NCBI RefSeq assembly: GCF_003626575.1
Contig: NZ_RBDY01000018.1
Coordinates: 62,001 to 126,000 of the forward strand
Length of the DNA stretch: 64,000 nt
Direction: 5' to 3'
DNA from: Streptomyces radicis
GTDB lineage: Bacteria; Actinomycetota; Actinomycetes; Streptomycetales; Streptomycetaceae
This document shows, piece after piece, positions 42,404-51,303 of the stretch. A program made the position numbers and the translations under genes. The number at the start of each line of letters is the position of its first letter. The stretch's first letter is position 1. The notes beneath the pieces were generated by a model that was not told where the DNA came from, searched no databases, and saw nothing but the letters and a program-made list of their open reading frames with translations.

Positions 42404-45400
42404 TCAGTGGAGATAGGGGCCCGCGGCGCCGATCACGCCGGGGGCCGGGGTGAGCTCGGTGTCGAGGACATAGGCGCGGAGGTTGCCCTGTCCCGGGGCG
42501 TCGACCGCGAGGGTGCCGTTCGTGACCTGGACGGTGTCGCCGGTGACGGCGTCGGTCCATGTGCCGTTGGGGACGCCGGTGAACGTCGCCGCGTGTGTCA
42601 CCGTGACCAGGGCCATGCTGTCCACGCCCGCGGCGGTGTCGGTGTAGCGGCGCTTGAACGCCATGTGCCCGTCGACGCCCTCGGTCGAGTACTGGCCCTT
42701 CTGGAGCGCGGGGATGGCGTGGCGGATCTGGTTGAGGCGCTGCACGTGTCGCACCAGCGGCTGCTCGAGCGTCTCGGCCACCGCCCCGCTCGCGCTCTCC
42801 ACCTCGCCGAAGTCGCCCGCGGTGACCTCGCCCTCGACATGGTCGCCGTAGTAGGCGCGGCCCGTGGTGGCCAGGGGGCACGTCGGCCCGCAGTCGATCC
42901 GCTGCCCGGCCTGGAACTCGATCTCCGATCCGTAGTAGAGGGTGGGAATGCCGCGGAACGTCCACATGAGCGCCATGTTCTCGGCCCACGCGTCGGTGCC
43001 GCCCGCGTAGCGCGTGCTGCTCTTGTTCGGCCCGTAGTCGTGGCTGTCGACGTAGACGACGTTGTAGGTCGCGTCGTTGACCGAGTCGTCGGAGTCCCTG
43101 CCGTTGTGGAAGGCGTTCGCCGCGTCGCCGAAGTTCATGTGCATGCGCATGTCGATGATGTTCATGCCCGAGAACCGGCCGCGGTCGGGGGCGTGGTAGG
43201 CGTTGCCGTCGAGGAACGCGTTGTCCGAGGTCGGCTGGCCGCCGGTGCCCAGGCCGTTCTCGTGCTCGTACTCCTCGAGGACGGCCTCGGCGTCGTCCGC
43301 GCTGTACTCCTGGCGCGGCTGCCACGTGAAGAACTGCGCGGAGTGGTTGACCGAGCCCCGGTTCCACTTGTCGTTCACGAACGCCGCGACCTCGCCGAAG
43401 ACGAAGAAGTTCTCGGCCTTCTCGGCGCCGAAACGCTCCTCGACGCGCTCGTGGATGGCGGGCAGGAAATGCCGCGTCCACATGATCCGGGGGATGTGAA
43501 CCGCCGTGTCGACCCTGAAGCCGTCCACGCCCATGTCGATGAAGCGGTTGTAGGCGTTGATCAGGTGGTCCTGCACCTCCGCGTTCTCGGTGTTGAGATC
43601 GGCCAGGTCGTCGTGCAGCCAGCAGCTCCGCGAGTCCTCGCCCTCCCAGTTGCCGATCCAGCACTGGTGGTAGTACTCCTCCGGGAACATCCCCGAGGTG
43701 GGGCTCGGCCACTGGCAGTGGTAGATGCGGTAGCCCTCGGGGCTTGTCGACCCGGTCGGCTGCCCCCAGTTGACGCAGGTGTTGCCGGTCGGCTCATCGG
43801 TCGACCACAGGTCGCCGTTGTACGGGCGCCCTTCCGCGTCCTCCTCCAGCGGGTCGTACTCCCGGCCCGCCTCCGGGGTGTCGTAGTACCAGTCCCACTG
43901 CTCGTCCTGGACGCCGTAAACGGTCGGCGTATACAGGCCGTTGGCGCCCCATCGGGAGCTGTGGTTGTAGACCACGTCCTGGTAGATCTTCATGTCCATG
44001 GCATGGGCGGCGTTGATCAGGTCCTGGTATGTGGCGCCCGTGGACTCCAGGCGGGGGTCGACCCGGTAGAAGTCCCAGCCGTGGTACCCGTGGTAGTCGT
44101 AGTCGGACCGGTTGAGGACCACCGGGGTGATCCAGACGGCCGAGAAGCCGAGCGCCTTGATGTAGTCGAGCTTCTCGACCAGCCCCTTGAAGTCCCCGCG
44201 GAACATGGGGTCGTCATAGCTCGCGTTCCCCGACCGCTCGTGCTGGGAGCCGCCCCGGTTGTTGGAGCTGTCGCCGTCGAAGAAGCGCGCCGTGAGCACG
44301 AAGTAGATCGGGTCCTCGCGGGGATCGGTCCCGATCGGCTCCCCCGCGGCGGGGGCCGGGGGCGCCTCGCCCGTGGTGACCTCCACCGGGGCGGTCGGCG
44401 CCGAGAGGTTCCCGGCCGCGTCCCTGGCCCGCACGCTGAACGCGTAGTCGGTGCGCGGCTCGAGCCCTGACCTGGACCACACCGTCGACGTGGTGTCCGC
44501 GACGGCCGTGCCACCGGGGCCGCCCGCGAGGGTGACCTGGTATCCCGTCACGCCCACGTTGTCCGTCGAAGCGTCCCACTTCACCACGACGCCCACGCCG
44601 TTGACCTCGGCGGTGAGGCCTGTGGGGGTCGTCGGGGCCTCGGTGTCCGGCTCGTGGCCCGCGCACGGGTCGGTCGCGTCGGGCACCACCCGCCGGTCCG
44701 CGACCGTGGTCAGCCCCGTGCCGATGCGGTAGTCGGCGCCGTTGTTGTTGTCCCAGGTGCCCGACCCGTTGTTGAACGCCGCCGTCAACTCCGTCGCCGC
44801 GCCCAGGTCCACGGTGCGGGTGACCCAGCCGGGGCACGCCTCGGTCATGCCCACGCCGGGCACCGCGGTCCAGGAGCCGCCGTCGGGGCGGTAGTGCAGG
44901 TTGACGGTGCGCCAGCCGAGGGTGGCGGTGGAGAAGTAGATCCGCGCCTGGTTCTGGTCGGGGTCGGGGTTGGGGTCGGGGTCCGGGGCGGCGCCGCAGG
45001 GGTCGGACACGGAGACCTGACCGTCCCGCACCGCGATCGGCCCGGCGCCCAGCTGGTAGTTGGCGCCGTCGTTGTTGTCCCAGGTGCCCGAGCCATCGGT
45101 GAACGTCGCCTGGAAACCCGTCGCGTCACCCAGGTCGACGGCGCGCTTGACCCAGCCGTCGCAGGCCGCCTCCATCGCGACGCCTGGCACGGTCGTCCAC
45201 GCGCCGCCGGTCGGCGCGTAGTGCAGGTAGTAGGCGGACCAGTCCCTGGTCCCGGTGTGGTAGAAGACGGTGGCGTTGTTGGCCACCTCGGCCGTCGGCT
45301 CGTCCGCCGGGGCCCCGGACGCGGGGGCGCTGGACGCGAGCAGGGCGGCGATCAGGCCCAGGGCGGGCCAGAACCGCCCCAGGAGGGGATGTTTTCTCAG

Positions 45401-45412
45401 CCAGGATCTCAT
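42404..45412 (-). CDS. Secreted multidomain alpha-amylase with two starch-binding modules
   Basis: A 1002-residue exported GH13 enzyme. Signal peptide to about residue 33 (PALGLIAALLASSAPASG). Two repeats of a CBM25/26-like starch-binding module follow (both with WTTVPGV or WTAVPGV and GTWDNN), joined by a DPDPNPDPD linker, then an FnIII domain near 260-345. The catalytic barrel starts near 360 (ILLed by YFVLTARFFDGDSSNNRGG). Nucleophile Asp near 634 (GFRVDTAVH), acid/base Glu near 673 (FVFGEVAAF) and the transition-state Asp near 790 (VDSHDYG) are present. A beta-sandwich ends the protein. It should be regulated by MalR through the GCAAGTTCTTG element upstream. The start is 87 bases from that element. 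Confidence 0.92.
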   Translation of the reverse strand: MRSWLRKHPLLGRFWPALGLIAALLASSAPASGAPADEPTAEVANNATVFYHTGTRDWSAYYLHYAPTGGAWTTVPGVAMEAACDGWVKRAVDLGDATGFQATFTDGSGTWDNNDGANYQLGAGPIAVRDGQVSVSDPCGAAPDPDPNPDPDQNQARIYFSTATLGWRTVNLHYRPDGGSWTAVPGVGMTEACPGWVTRTVDLGAATELTAAFNNGSGTWDNNNGADYRIGTGLTTVADRRVVPDATDPCAGHEPDTEAPTTPTGLTAEVNGVGVVVKWDASTDNVGVTGYQVTLAGGPGGTAVADTTSTVWSRSGLEPRTDYAFSVRARDAAGNLSAPTAPVEVTTGEAPPAPAAGEPIGTDPREDPIYFVLTARFFDGDSSNNRGGSQHERSGNASYDDPMFRGDFKGLVEKLDYIKALGFSAVWITPVVLNRSDYDYHGYHGWDFYRVDPRLESTGATYQDLINAAHAMDMKIYQDVVYNHSSRWGANGLYTPTVYGVQDEQWDWYYDTPEAGREYDPLEEDAEGRPYNGDLWSTDEPTGNTCVNWGQPTGSTSPEGYRIYHCQWPSPTSGMFPEEYYHQCWIGNWEGEDSRSCWLHDDLADLNTENAEVQDHLINAYNRFIDMGVDGFRVDTAVHIPRIMWTRHFLPAIHERVEERFGAEKAENFFVFGEVAAFVNDKWNRGSVNHSAQFFTWQPRQEYSADDAEAVLEEYEHENGLGTGGQPTSDNAFLDGNAYHAPDRGRFSGMNIIDMRMHMNFGDAANAFHNGRDSDDSVNDATYNVVYVDSHDYGPNKSSTRYAGGTDAWAENMALMWTFRGIPTLYYGSEIEFQAGQRIDCGPTCPLATTGRAYYGDHVEGEVTAGDFGEVESASGAVAETLEQPLVRHVQRLNQIRHAIPALQKGQYSTEGVDGHMAFKRRYTDTAAGVDSMALVTVTHAATFTGVPNGTWTDAVTGDTVQVTNGTLAVDAPGQGNLRAYVLDTELTPAPGVIGAAGPYLH

Positions 45413-45498
45413 CGGTGGTACGGCTCTCCTCAGGTGTCACCGCGAGGGGCGGTGGGGGATGGCAAGCCGTGCTGCGCGCCTCAACTCCGGCGAAGGGG

Positions 45499-45526
45499 CT
45501 GCAAGTTCTTGTGGAAGAAGTTGCGG
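45499..45526. promoter_or_regulatory. MalR-like operator of the large amylase gene
   Basis: CTGCAAGTTCTTGTGG followed by AAGAAGTTGCGG, about 90 bases before the amylase start. It shares the GCAAGTTCTTG core with the two perfect palindromes at 45798 and 48280; the right half is degenerate. Confidence 0.55.
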
Positions 45527-45797
45527 CGAGGGGAGGGTACCGCCGATCGTGGGTGGCGTGAAGCCCTTGCGCTGCGCGGGCTGTGCGCTGTGCGCGCTGT
45601 GCGCGTCTCGCGTGGGGGGGTGAGGCGGGGCGGCGGTGGGGCTTTGCGTGCGTGGCCAGGGAGAACATCACTGGCGTGGGTGGCGCGTCTGCTGCGCGGG
45701 GGCGTGCGTGGGCGCGCGGAACCTCCCCGGTCGGCCGGGCGCGTAGGTCGGGGTTCGACCCTCGGTCGACCGGGGAGCGGGCTACAAGCTAGCAGCT

Positions 45798-45811
45798 CGC
45801 AAGTTCTTGCG
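45798..45811. promoter_or_regulatory. Perfect MalR-like palindrome CGCAAGTTCTTGCG
   Basis: A 14-base perfect palindrome identical to the one at 48280-48293. It lies 386 bases upstream of the large amylase gene, beside the left arm of the long inverted repeat. Confidence 0.6.
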
Positions 45812-45841
45812 ACAGGGTTTGCGATGGCTTTGGTGCGGGCG

Positions 45842-46662
45842 TCTTTGGGGTGGTCGGTTGGTGGGTGGGCTTGCGGCTACGGGCTGGACGTCCTCCCGTT
45901 CCCCGTCCGCCGAGTGCTGCTTTCGTGGTGGGTGCGGGTAAGAGCTGGCACCTACGGGGGAGGGGGCCTCGGGTGACCGGCCGTCTCGGTCACCGGGCTG
46001 TTTCGTCGCTGGCTGGGACCGTTCGCCAAACGGGCGCAGCGGATACCGCCTTGAAAGTGGCCGACCTCTGCGTGGTCGGCTGGGGTAGCGCGCACCCTTC
46101 GGGCCTGCCCTGGCCGCCCGAAGCGTTTTCATTCCTGGCGTCCGTTGAGCTGAGGTAGCGGGCCGGTGCTTATCCGCGGCTTATGCCGGGGCGGGTGCTC
46201 TTTTGAAACGGCGCACGTTCTGTTCAACACAAAGTGTGCCCTGTTTCAGAAGAGACCCGGTCCTCGCGTAAGCGGGACATAAAGCCCGGTGGGCCCGCTG
46301 AACGACGCGCGCCCGGCCCCGGACCGGCCCGCTCCATAAGCTCAACGTGCGCGCGGTGAACGACGAGAGCGGCGGCCAGGGCAGGCCCGAAGGGTGCGCG
46401 CTACCGCAACTGACCACCGGGAGAACGGCCGCCAACTACGGGCGCGGCCGCGCCCGTTCGGCGAACGGCCCCGGCCAACGGCGAGACCTGCCGGTGACCG
46501 GGACGGCCGGTCACCCGACGCCCCCCCTCCCGTAGGTGCCAAGCTCTGACCCGCACCCACCACGAAAGCAGTGGTCGGCCGACGGCGAGCGGGAGGAAGG
46601 CCAGCCAGTAGCCGCCCCACCCAGAACGCCCGCCGCCGACCACCCACCCCGAAAGCAGTGGT
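45842..46662. repeat. Large imperfect palindrome (two ~330-base inverted arms)
   Basis: The left arm (about 45842-46170) reappears in reverse complement at about 46322-46662. The best block is a perfect 33-base match, 46086-46118 against 46371-46403. Other shared blocks include CTTTCGTGGTGGGTGCGGGT and GGTGACCGGCCGTC. About 150 bases separate the arms, and the centre has its own inverted pair. Within the arms lie shorter hairpins, for example GGTGACCG/CGGTCACC. Confidence 0.85.
46199..46253. repeat. Inner palindrome at the centre of the large inverted repeat
   Basis: TCTTTTGAAACGGCGCAC (46199-46216) and GTGTGCCCTGTTTCAGAAGA (46234-46253) pair as an imperfect inverted repeat across 17 bases. 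It is A/T-richer than its surroundings. Confidence 0.65.
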
Positions 46663-46703
46663 CGGCCGACGGCGAGCGGGAGGAAGGCCAGCCAGTAGCC
46701 GCC
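46563..46703. repeat. Exact 54-base direct repeat, two copies 87 bases apart
   Basis: 46563-46616 and 46650-46703 are identical over 54 bases, beginning CGAAAGCAGTGG and ending AGTAGCCGCC. A diverged, inverted third copy lies in the left arm near 45872-45925. The second copy ends 23 bases before the stop of the small amylase gene. Confidence 0.85.
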
Positions 46704-46726
46704 GCCCGCCGTCGACCGCCCGTCAA

Positions 46727-48130
46727 CTACCCCACGTGGAACGCGACAGCGGACTTCGCGGGCAGCTCGATCGCCACCCGGCCACCCGCGACGGTCACCT
46801 CGGTGGCGCACTCGTCGAGGACGTTGCAGTACGTCCCGTCGGGCACGGCCGTGGTGAACTCCGCGCTCACCGCCTCGGCGCCGTTGTTGATGGCGACGAA
46901 TCCGCTCGCCCCACGGCCGAAGCCGAGGACGTTGCCCTGGGGCGACTGCACGTCGGACACCTCGGCCCCGCCGACCGCGTTGTGCCAGGCGACCATGCCG
47001 GTGACGCGGGGGTCGCGGTTGAGGCAGTACCAGCCGTTGGAGCAGTCCGTGTCGGTGACAAAGCCGCTTCCGTCGGCGGGCGGCGAGTCGTCGCGGCCCT
47101 CGAACTCGAATCCGGCGTAGACGGTGGGGGCGGAGTGGTTCCAGCCGAGCTGGAAGACGTTGGCGAGGACGGCCGTGTCGCCGTCGCGGTAGGTGAGGTG
47201 GCGGCCGTCGCGTTCGGTGTCGTGGTTGGTGACGAACGAGACGGAGTTCTCCGCGGGCAGCAGCCCGGGCCCGAAGTCGGCCAGGCTGGCGATGTCGCCC
47301 TGGAACGCGGCCTTGAGCTGGTCCGCGTAGGTGAAGTCCAGGACGCGCCCGCTGCCGTAGTACTCGTCGGGCTGCAGGGTCGCGCCGGGGAAGACCTCGT
47401 GGAAGACGAACGGGGCCGAGCCGTCGGCGGTGGCGTCGAGTTGGCCCACGATCGCCTCGAGGTCGCCCGCGGGGATGTGCTTGGCCGCGTCCACCCGGAA
47501 GCCCGAGACGCCGAGCGCTATCTGGGAGTTGAGGTATCCGGCGATGGACGCCTGAACGTCGGCGTTGCCCGTCTTGAGGTCGGGCAGGCCGAGCAACTCG
47601 CAGTTCTGGACCTCCCAGGTGTCGTTCCAGTTGCTGATGGTCCGGTTGCAGATGTCGACGTTGTAGTCCGCCCGTTCGTACATCGGCGGGGCGTACTTGT
47701 CGGTGAGCTGGGTGCCGCCGTAGCTGGTGCCGGGCTGGGCGGCGGTGTGGTTGATCACGGCGTCGGTGTAGACCTTCACCCCGGCGGCGTTGCACGCGTC
47801 GGCCATGGCGGCGAAGTCGTCCTGGGTGCCGAAGCGCCCGCTCAACTCGTAGCTGTACGGCTGGTAGATGTCCCACCAGGCGCCGTCGGGGTGGGCGAAG
47901 GACTCGGCCGGTGGGGCGACCCAGACCGCGCCATAGCCCGCGGGGCCGAGCACGTCGGTGCACTCGGCGGCCACCGAACGCCAGTTCCACGCCCAGAGGT
48001 TGGCGATGACGTCTCCCTCGGCCGCCGCCGACGTGGAGGGCTCGGCGGATGCGGGGACGGCCACCATGGTGGTGGTCAGGGCGGCCGCGACGGCCGTGGC
48101 GATTCCGAGTCGTTTGCTGATGTGGGGCAC
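46727..48130 (-). CDS. Secreted alpha-amylase (GH13, Streptomyces type)
   Basis: A 467-residue exported amylase of the compact streptomycete/animal-like subfamily. The signal peptide ends near ASA (residue 29). The barrel has GYGAVWVAPPAES, DAVINHTA, nucleophile Asp near 213 (GFRVDAAKH), acid/base Glu near 244 (FVFHEVFPG) and Asp near 304 (VTNHDTER). A C-terminal all-beta domain C ends the protein; there is no C-terminal starch-binding CBM20, which many relatives carry. The GTG start has AGGAG upstream. A perfect CGCAAGTTCTTGCG palindrome 150 bases upstream suggests MalR control. Confidence 0.93.
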   Translation of the reverse strand: MPHISKRLGIATAVAAALTTTMVAVPASAEPSTSAAAEGDVIANLWAWNWRSVAAECTDVLGPAGYGAVWVAPPAESFAHPDGAWWDIYQPYSYELSGRFGTQDDFAAMADACNAAGVKVYTDAVINHTAAQPGTSYGGTQLTDKYAPPMYERADYNVDICNRTISNWNDTWEVQNCELLGLPDLKTGNADVQASIAGYLNSQIALGVSGFRVDAAKHIPAGDLEAIVGQLDATADGSAPFVFHEVFPGATLQPDEYYGSGRVLDFTYADQLKAAFQGDIASLADFGPGLLPAENSVSFVTNHDTERDGRHLTYRDGDTAVLANVFQLGWNHSAPTVYAGFEFEGRDDSPPADGSGFVTDTDCSNGWYCLNRDPRVTGMVAWHNAVGGAEVSDVQSPQGNVLGFGRGASGFVAINNGAEAVSAEFTTAVPDGTYCNVLDECATEVTVAGGRVAIELPAKSAVAFHVG

Positions 48131-48279
48131 GGAGCTTGCTCCTCTTCCGAGTTCTGGCGTGGGGGGATCACGTGGCCAGGGGGCCGCACGGCAGACAGGC
48201 CCGGCTCGGCGGTCTCCTGGATCACGCTGGGGGAGAGATCCGACGCGCCACGGCTCTCCAGGAGTTTCCGCAAGGTGAT

Positions 48280-48293
48280 CGCAAGTTCTTGCG
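48280..48293. promoter_or_regulatory. Perfect MalR-like palindrome upstream of the small amylase gene
   Basis: CGCAAGTTCTTGCG, a 14-base palindrome identical to that at 45798-45811. Flanking copies of CCGCAAG and CTTGCAG (48317-48323) suggest further half-sites. Confidence 0.65.
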
Positions 48294-48378
48294 GCTCGTC
48301 CTGAAAGTTACAGAGGACTTGCAGCATGGGCCAGGGGTGGAACGGTGACGTTCCCGTGAAGAGGGTGTGCGCGCGGCG

Positions 48379-49407
48379 TCAGGGGAGACGGGTGTCCCGC
48401 AGGGTGGCGGTGGAGCCCCTGACGACCAGCTCGGGCTGGAAGACGAACTCCGTGTGCTGGACGAGGTTCCCGCTGATCTCCTCGAGCAGGGAGTTCACGG
48501 CCGCGCTCGTCATCGCGCGGACGGGCTGGCGCAGGGTGGTGAGCGGCGGGTCGGTGAACGCGAACAGGTGCGAGTCGTCGTACCCGACCACCGAGATGTC
48601 GTCCGGCACCTCAAGTCCCCGCTGCCGCACGGCCCTTACCGCACCGAGGGCCATCATGTCGCTGCCGCAGACGATGCCCGTGCAGCCCGCGTCCAGCAGG
48701 GCGGCGGCCGCCGCCTGGCCGCCCTCGACGCTGAACAGCGTGTGCTGAACGGCCCCTTGGCCGCCCGTCTCATCGAGGAACCCCGCGACCTTGCGCTGCG
48801 TCGGCACGAACCGGTGCGGCCCGACGGCGAGTCCGATGTCCCGGTGGCCCAACGCCCTGAGGTGCTGCACCGCCCTGCGCGTCGCGGCGGCGTCGTCGGG
48901 GGAGACGAAGGGCGCCTTGATCGCGGGGTTGAAGCCGTTGATGAGGACGAACGGCACGCCGCGCCCGGTGAGTCGGGCATAGCGCTCGGGGTCGGCCGTG
49001 GTGTCGGCGTGCAGCCCCGAGAGAAAGATGATGCCCGTGACGCCCCGGTCGACCAGCTGCTCCACCAGCTCGTCCTCGGTCGCGCCGCCCGGGCTCTGGG
49101 TGCACAGCACGGGCGTGTAGCCGCTGCGGACGAGCACCTGCTCGATGACCTGGGCGAACGCGGGGAATATCGGGTTGGTCAGCTCGGGGATCACCAACCC
49201 GATGAGGCCGGAGCTGCGTTGCCGCAGCCGCGTGGGGCGCTCGTAGCCGAGGACGTCGAGGGCGGCGAGCACCTTCTGTCGGGTGGCCGCGGCGACGCCC
49301 GCCTTGCCGTTGAGCACGCGGCTCACCGTCGCCTCGCTGACTCCGGCGTGCTGCGCGATGTCGGCCAGCCGGGCGGGCGGCGGCAGCACCCCACCAGCGT
49401 CTCTCAC
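48379..49407 (-). CDS. malR: LacI-family maltose/starch repressor MalR (Reg1 type)
   Basis: A 342-residue LacI-family regulator. The N-terminal helix-turn-helix and hinge (RLADIAQHAGVSEATVSRVL, LDVLGYERPTRLRQRSSGLI) and the ligand-binding core (VVGYDDSHLFAFTDPPLTT, FVFQPELVVRGST) closely resemble MalR/Reg1 of streptomycetes, which represses amylase and maltose uptake genes until maltodextrins are present. The GTG at 49407 overlaps the aglA stop by four bases; an ATG at 49419 would add four residues. Palindromes of the sort CGCAAGTTCTTGCG near the amylase genes are its likely targets. Unusually, it is downstream of aglA in one operon, and no malEFG transporter genes are seen here. Confidence 0.9.
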   Translation of the reverse strand: MRDAGGVLPPPARLADIAQHAGVSEATVSRVLNGKAGVAAATRQKVLAALDVLGYERPTRLRQRSSGLIGLVIPELTNPIFPAFAQVIEQVLVRSGYTPVLCTQSPGGATEDELVEQLVDRGVTGIIFLSGLHADTTADPERYARLTGRGVPFVLINGFNPAIKAPFVSPDDAAATRRAVQHLRALGHRDIGLAVGPHRFVPTQRKVAGFLDETGGQGAVQHTLFSVEGGQAAAAALLDAGCTGIVCGSDMMALGAVRAVRQRGLEVPDDISVVGYDDSHLFAFTDPPLTTLRQPVRAMTSAAVNSLLEEISGNLVQHTEFVFQPELVVRGSTATLRDTRLP

Positions 49408-51062
49408 GCCTGCCACCATACCGTGCTGTCCGGCGGCACCTCGGTGCCGTCGGCGCCTGGACCGCTGGCCAGGAGCTTGTAGGCGGTCTCGGGCAGCAGG
49501 TCGCCGACGTCCACGGCGGCGCCACCGGTGTTGGCGACACAGATCACCGCCTCGCCGGTCGGGGCGTCGCGGCGGAAGGCGAGGACGCCATCGGGCGCGT
49601 CGAGCCAGCGGACCGAATCGCCCGCGCCCAGCGCGGGGTTGATCGCGCGGGCGGCGAGGGCCGCGCGGTAGAGCTCGAGGGTGGAGGCGGGGTCGCCGGT
49701 CTGGCGGGCGACCGAGAGCGTTGCCCAGGTGGGGGGTTGGGGCAGCCAGCTGCCGCCGTCGCCGAAGCCGTAGGACGGGCCGTGCGGGGTCCAGGGGATG
49801 GGGACGCGGCAGCCGTCGCGCAGGCCCTCGTCGCCGTCGGCGCCGCGGCGGGAGAACGCCGGGTCCTGGCGGGCCTCGTCGGGGAGGTCGGTGACCTCGG
49901 GCAGGCCGAGCTCCTCGCCCTGGTAGAGGTAGGCGGAGCCGGGGAGGGCGAGCATCAACAGCGTTGCGGCGCGGGCGCGTTCGAGGCCGCCGCCGAGGCG
50001 GGTGCGGTGGCGCACGACATCGTGGTTGGACAGCACCCAGGTGGAGGGCGCGCCCACCGGGCGCATCGAGTCGAGCGAGGAGTCGATGGCGCGGCGCAGC
50101 GCGGCGGCGTCCCAAGGCGCGCGGAGATAGTGGAAGTTGAACGCCTGGTGCAGCTCGTCGGGGCGCACATAGCGCGCGGTGCGCCGCTCGTCGGCCGTCC
50201 AGGCTTCGGCGACGCCGATGCGGGGCCCCGGATACTCGTCGAGGACGGTGCGCCACGAGCGGTAGATCTCGTGGACGCCGTCCTGGTCGAAGAACGGCTG
50301 GATATCGGTGCCCAGCAGGTGGAGTTGGCCGGGGTCGCCCATGTCGGGGAGTCCTGGGGCCTTGACGAGGCCGTGGGCGACGTCGATGCGGAAGCCGTCG
50401 ACGCCCATGTCGAGCCAGAAGCGCAGGACGGAGCGGAACTCGTCGTGGACGGCGCGGTTGTCCCAGTTGAGGTCGGGCTGTTCGGGGGCGAAGAGGTGGA
50501 GGTACCACTCGCCCGGGGTGCCTTCGGGGTCGTCGACGCGGGTCCAGGCGGGGCCGCCGAAGATGGACTCCCAGTCGTTGGGCGGGAGTTCGCCGTCCAC
50601 GCCGCGTCCGGGGCGGAAGTGGTAGCGCTCGCGCAGGGGCGAGCCCGGGCCCTCGCGCAGGGCGCGCCGGAACCACTCGTGGCGGTCGGACGAGTGGTTG
50701 GGGACGAGGTCGGTGATGACCTTCAGGCCCAGGTGGTGGGCGTCGCGGATGAGGGCGTCGGCGTCGTGGAGGTCGCCGAACATCGGGTCGATGGCGCGGT
50801 AGTCGGCGACGTCGTAGCCCGCGTCGGCCTGGGGTGAGGCGTAGAAGGGGCTCAGCCACACGGCGTCCACACCGAGTTCGGCCAGGTAGGGCAGCCGGGC
50901 GCGGATGCCCGCGAGGTCGCCCATCCCGTCGCCGTTCCCATCGGCGAACGAGCGTGGGTAGACCTGGTAGATGACCGCGTCACGCCACCACTCCGACGGG
51001 CGGTGGGCCTTCTGTGGGGTGCCGTTGACCGGGTGGGAACGGTCGGCGAGGTGCTGGCTCAT
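49404..51062 (-). CDS. aglA: Alpha-glucosidase (GH13, AglA/oligo-1,6-glucosidase type)
   Basis: A 552-residue intracellular GH13 enzyme that releases glucose from maltodextrins. WWRDAVIYQVYPRSFADGNG and GDLAGIRARLPYLAELGVDA are hallmarks of the group. Catalytic residues: Asp near 225 (GFRIDVAHG), Glu near 285 (GVAEAW) and Asp near 348 (LSNHDVVRH). No signal peptide is present. CAGGGATG lies just before the ATG. It overlaps malR by four bases. TTGCGG-N7-CGGCAA-like sequence about 85-105 bases upstream resembles a diverged MalR site. Confidence 0.92.
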   Translation of the reverse strand: MSQHLADRSHPVNGTPQKAHRPSEWWRDAVIYQVYPRSFADGNGDGMGDLAGIRARLPYLAELGVDAVWLSPFYASPQADAGYDVADYRAIDPMFGDLHDADALIRDAHHLGLKVITDLVPNHSSDRHEWFRRALREGPGSPLRERYHFRPGRGVDGELPPNDWESIFGGPAWTRVDDPEGTPGEWYLHLFAPEQPDLNWDNRAVHDEFRSVLRFWLDMGVDGFRIDVAHGLVKAPGLPDMGDPGQLHLLGTDIQPFFDQDGVHEIYRSWRTVLDEYPGPRIGVAEAWTADERRTARYVRPDELHQAFNFHYLRAPWDAAALRRAIDSSLDSMRPVGAPSTWVLSNHDVVRHRTRLGGGLERARAATLLMLALPGSAYLYQGEELGLPEVTDLPDEARQDPAFSRRGADGDEGLRDGCRVPIPWTPHGPSYGFGDGGSWLPQPPTWATLSVARQTGDPASTLELYRAALAARAINPALGAGDSVRWLDAPDGVLAFRRDAPTGEAVICVANTGGAAVDVGDLLPETAYKLLASGPGADGTEVPPDSTVWWQA

Positions 51063-51145
51063 GTCATCCCTGGGGTGTGAGGGGGGTTGGCCACCGCGGC
51101 GCCGGGCTCATGGGAACGTAACAGCGACACCAGGAGATTGAAAGA

Positions 51146-51168
51146 GCTTGCCGAAAATTGCCGCAATG
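51146..51168. promoter_or_regulatory. Diverged MalR-like operator of aglA-malR
   Basis: CTTGCCGAAAATTGCCGCAA shows an inverted TTGCCG/CCGCAA-like pair within the A/T-rich promoter stretch ahead of aglA. It departs from the perfect palindromes of the amylase genes. Confidence 0.4.
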
Positions 51169-51181
51169 CAATGCGGTTCGA

Positions 51182-51209
51182 CCCCGCCCCCGGGGAGGTC
51201 GGGGCGGGG
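51182..51209. terminator. Hairpin behind the penicillin acylase fusion gene
   Basis: CCCCGCCCC / GGGGCGGGG with a ten-base spacer, 95 bases beyond the stop of the gene at 51304. It separates that gene from the aglA promoter. Confidence 0.6.
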
Positions 51210-51303
51210 CCGCGATGGTGGCGGATCTCACCGATGGGACGGCGGGATCCGGTCAGGTCAACGCCGTCGCGCGCCGCGACCCGGGCGCGTTGTCGCCATG
51301 TCC

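Larger units (their letters stand above)
45413..46726. other. 1.3-kb non-coding region between the two amylase genes
   Basis: Holds two MalR-like operator elements (45499-45526, 45798-45811), a large imperfect inverted repeat with ~330-base arms (45842-46170 and 46322-46662), a smaller palindrome at its centre (46199-46253) and a 54-base exact direct repeat (46563-46616, 46650-46703). Open frames in it have no recognisable protein character, so I treat it as non-coding. Confidence 0.7.

Noticed and set aside
44955..44990. G-tract array within the large amylase gene
   Set aside because: It encodes the DPDPNPDPD linker between the two starch-binding modules, so protein sequence explains it.
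45850..46158. A 102-codon frame in the left arm of the large palindrome
   Set aside because: No domain, and no ribosome-binding site of note. The same bases recur inverted in another frame, which fits non-coding repeat DNA.
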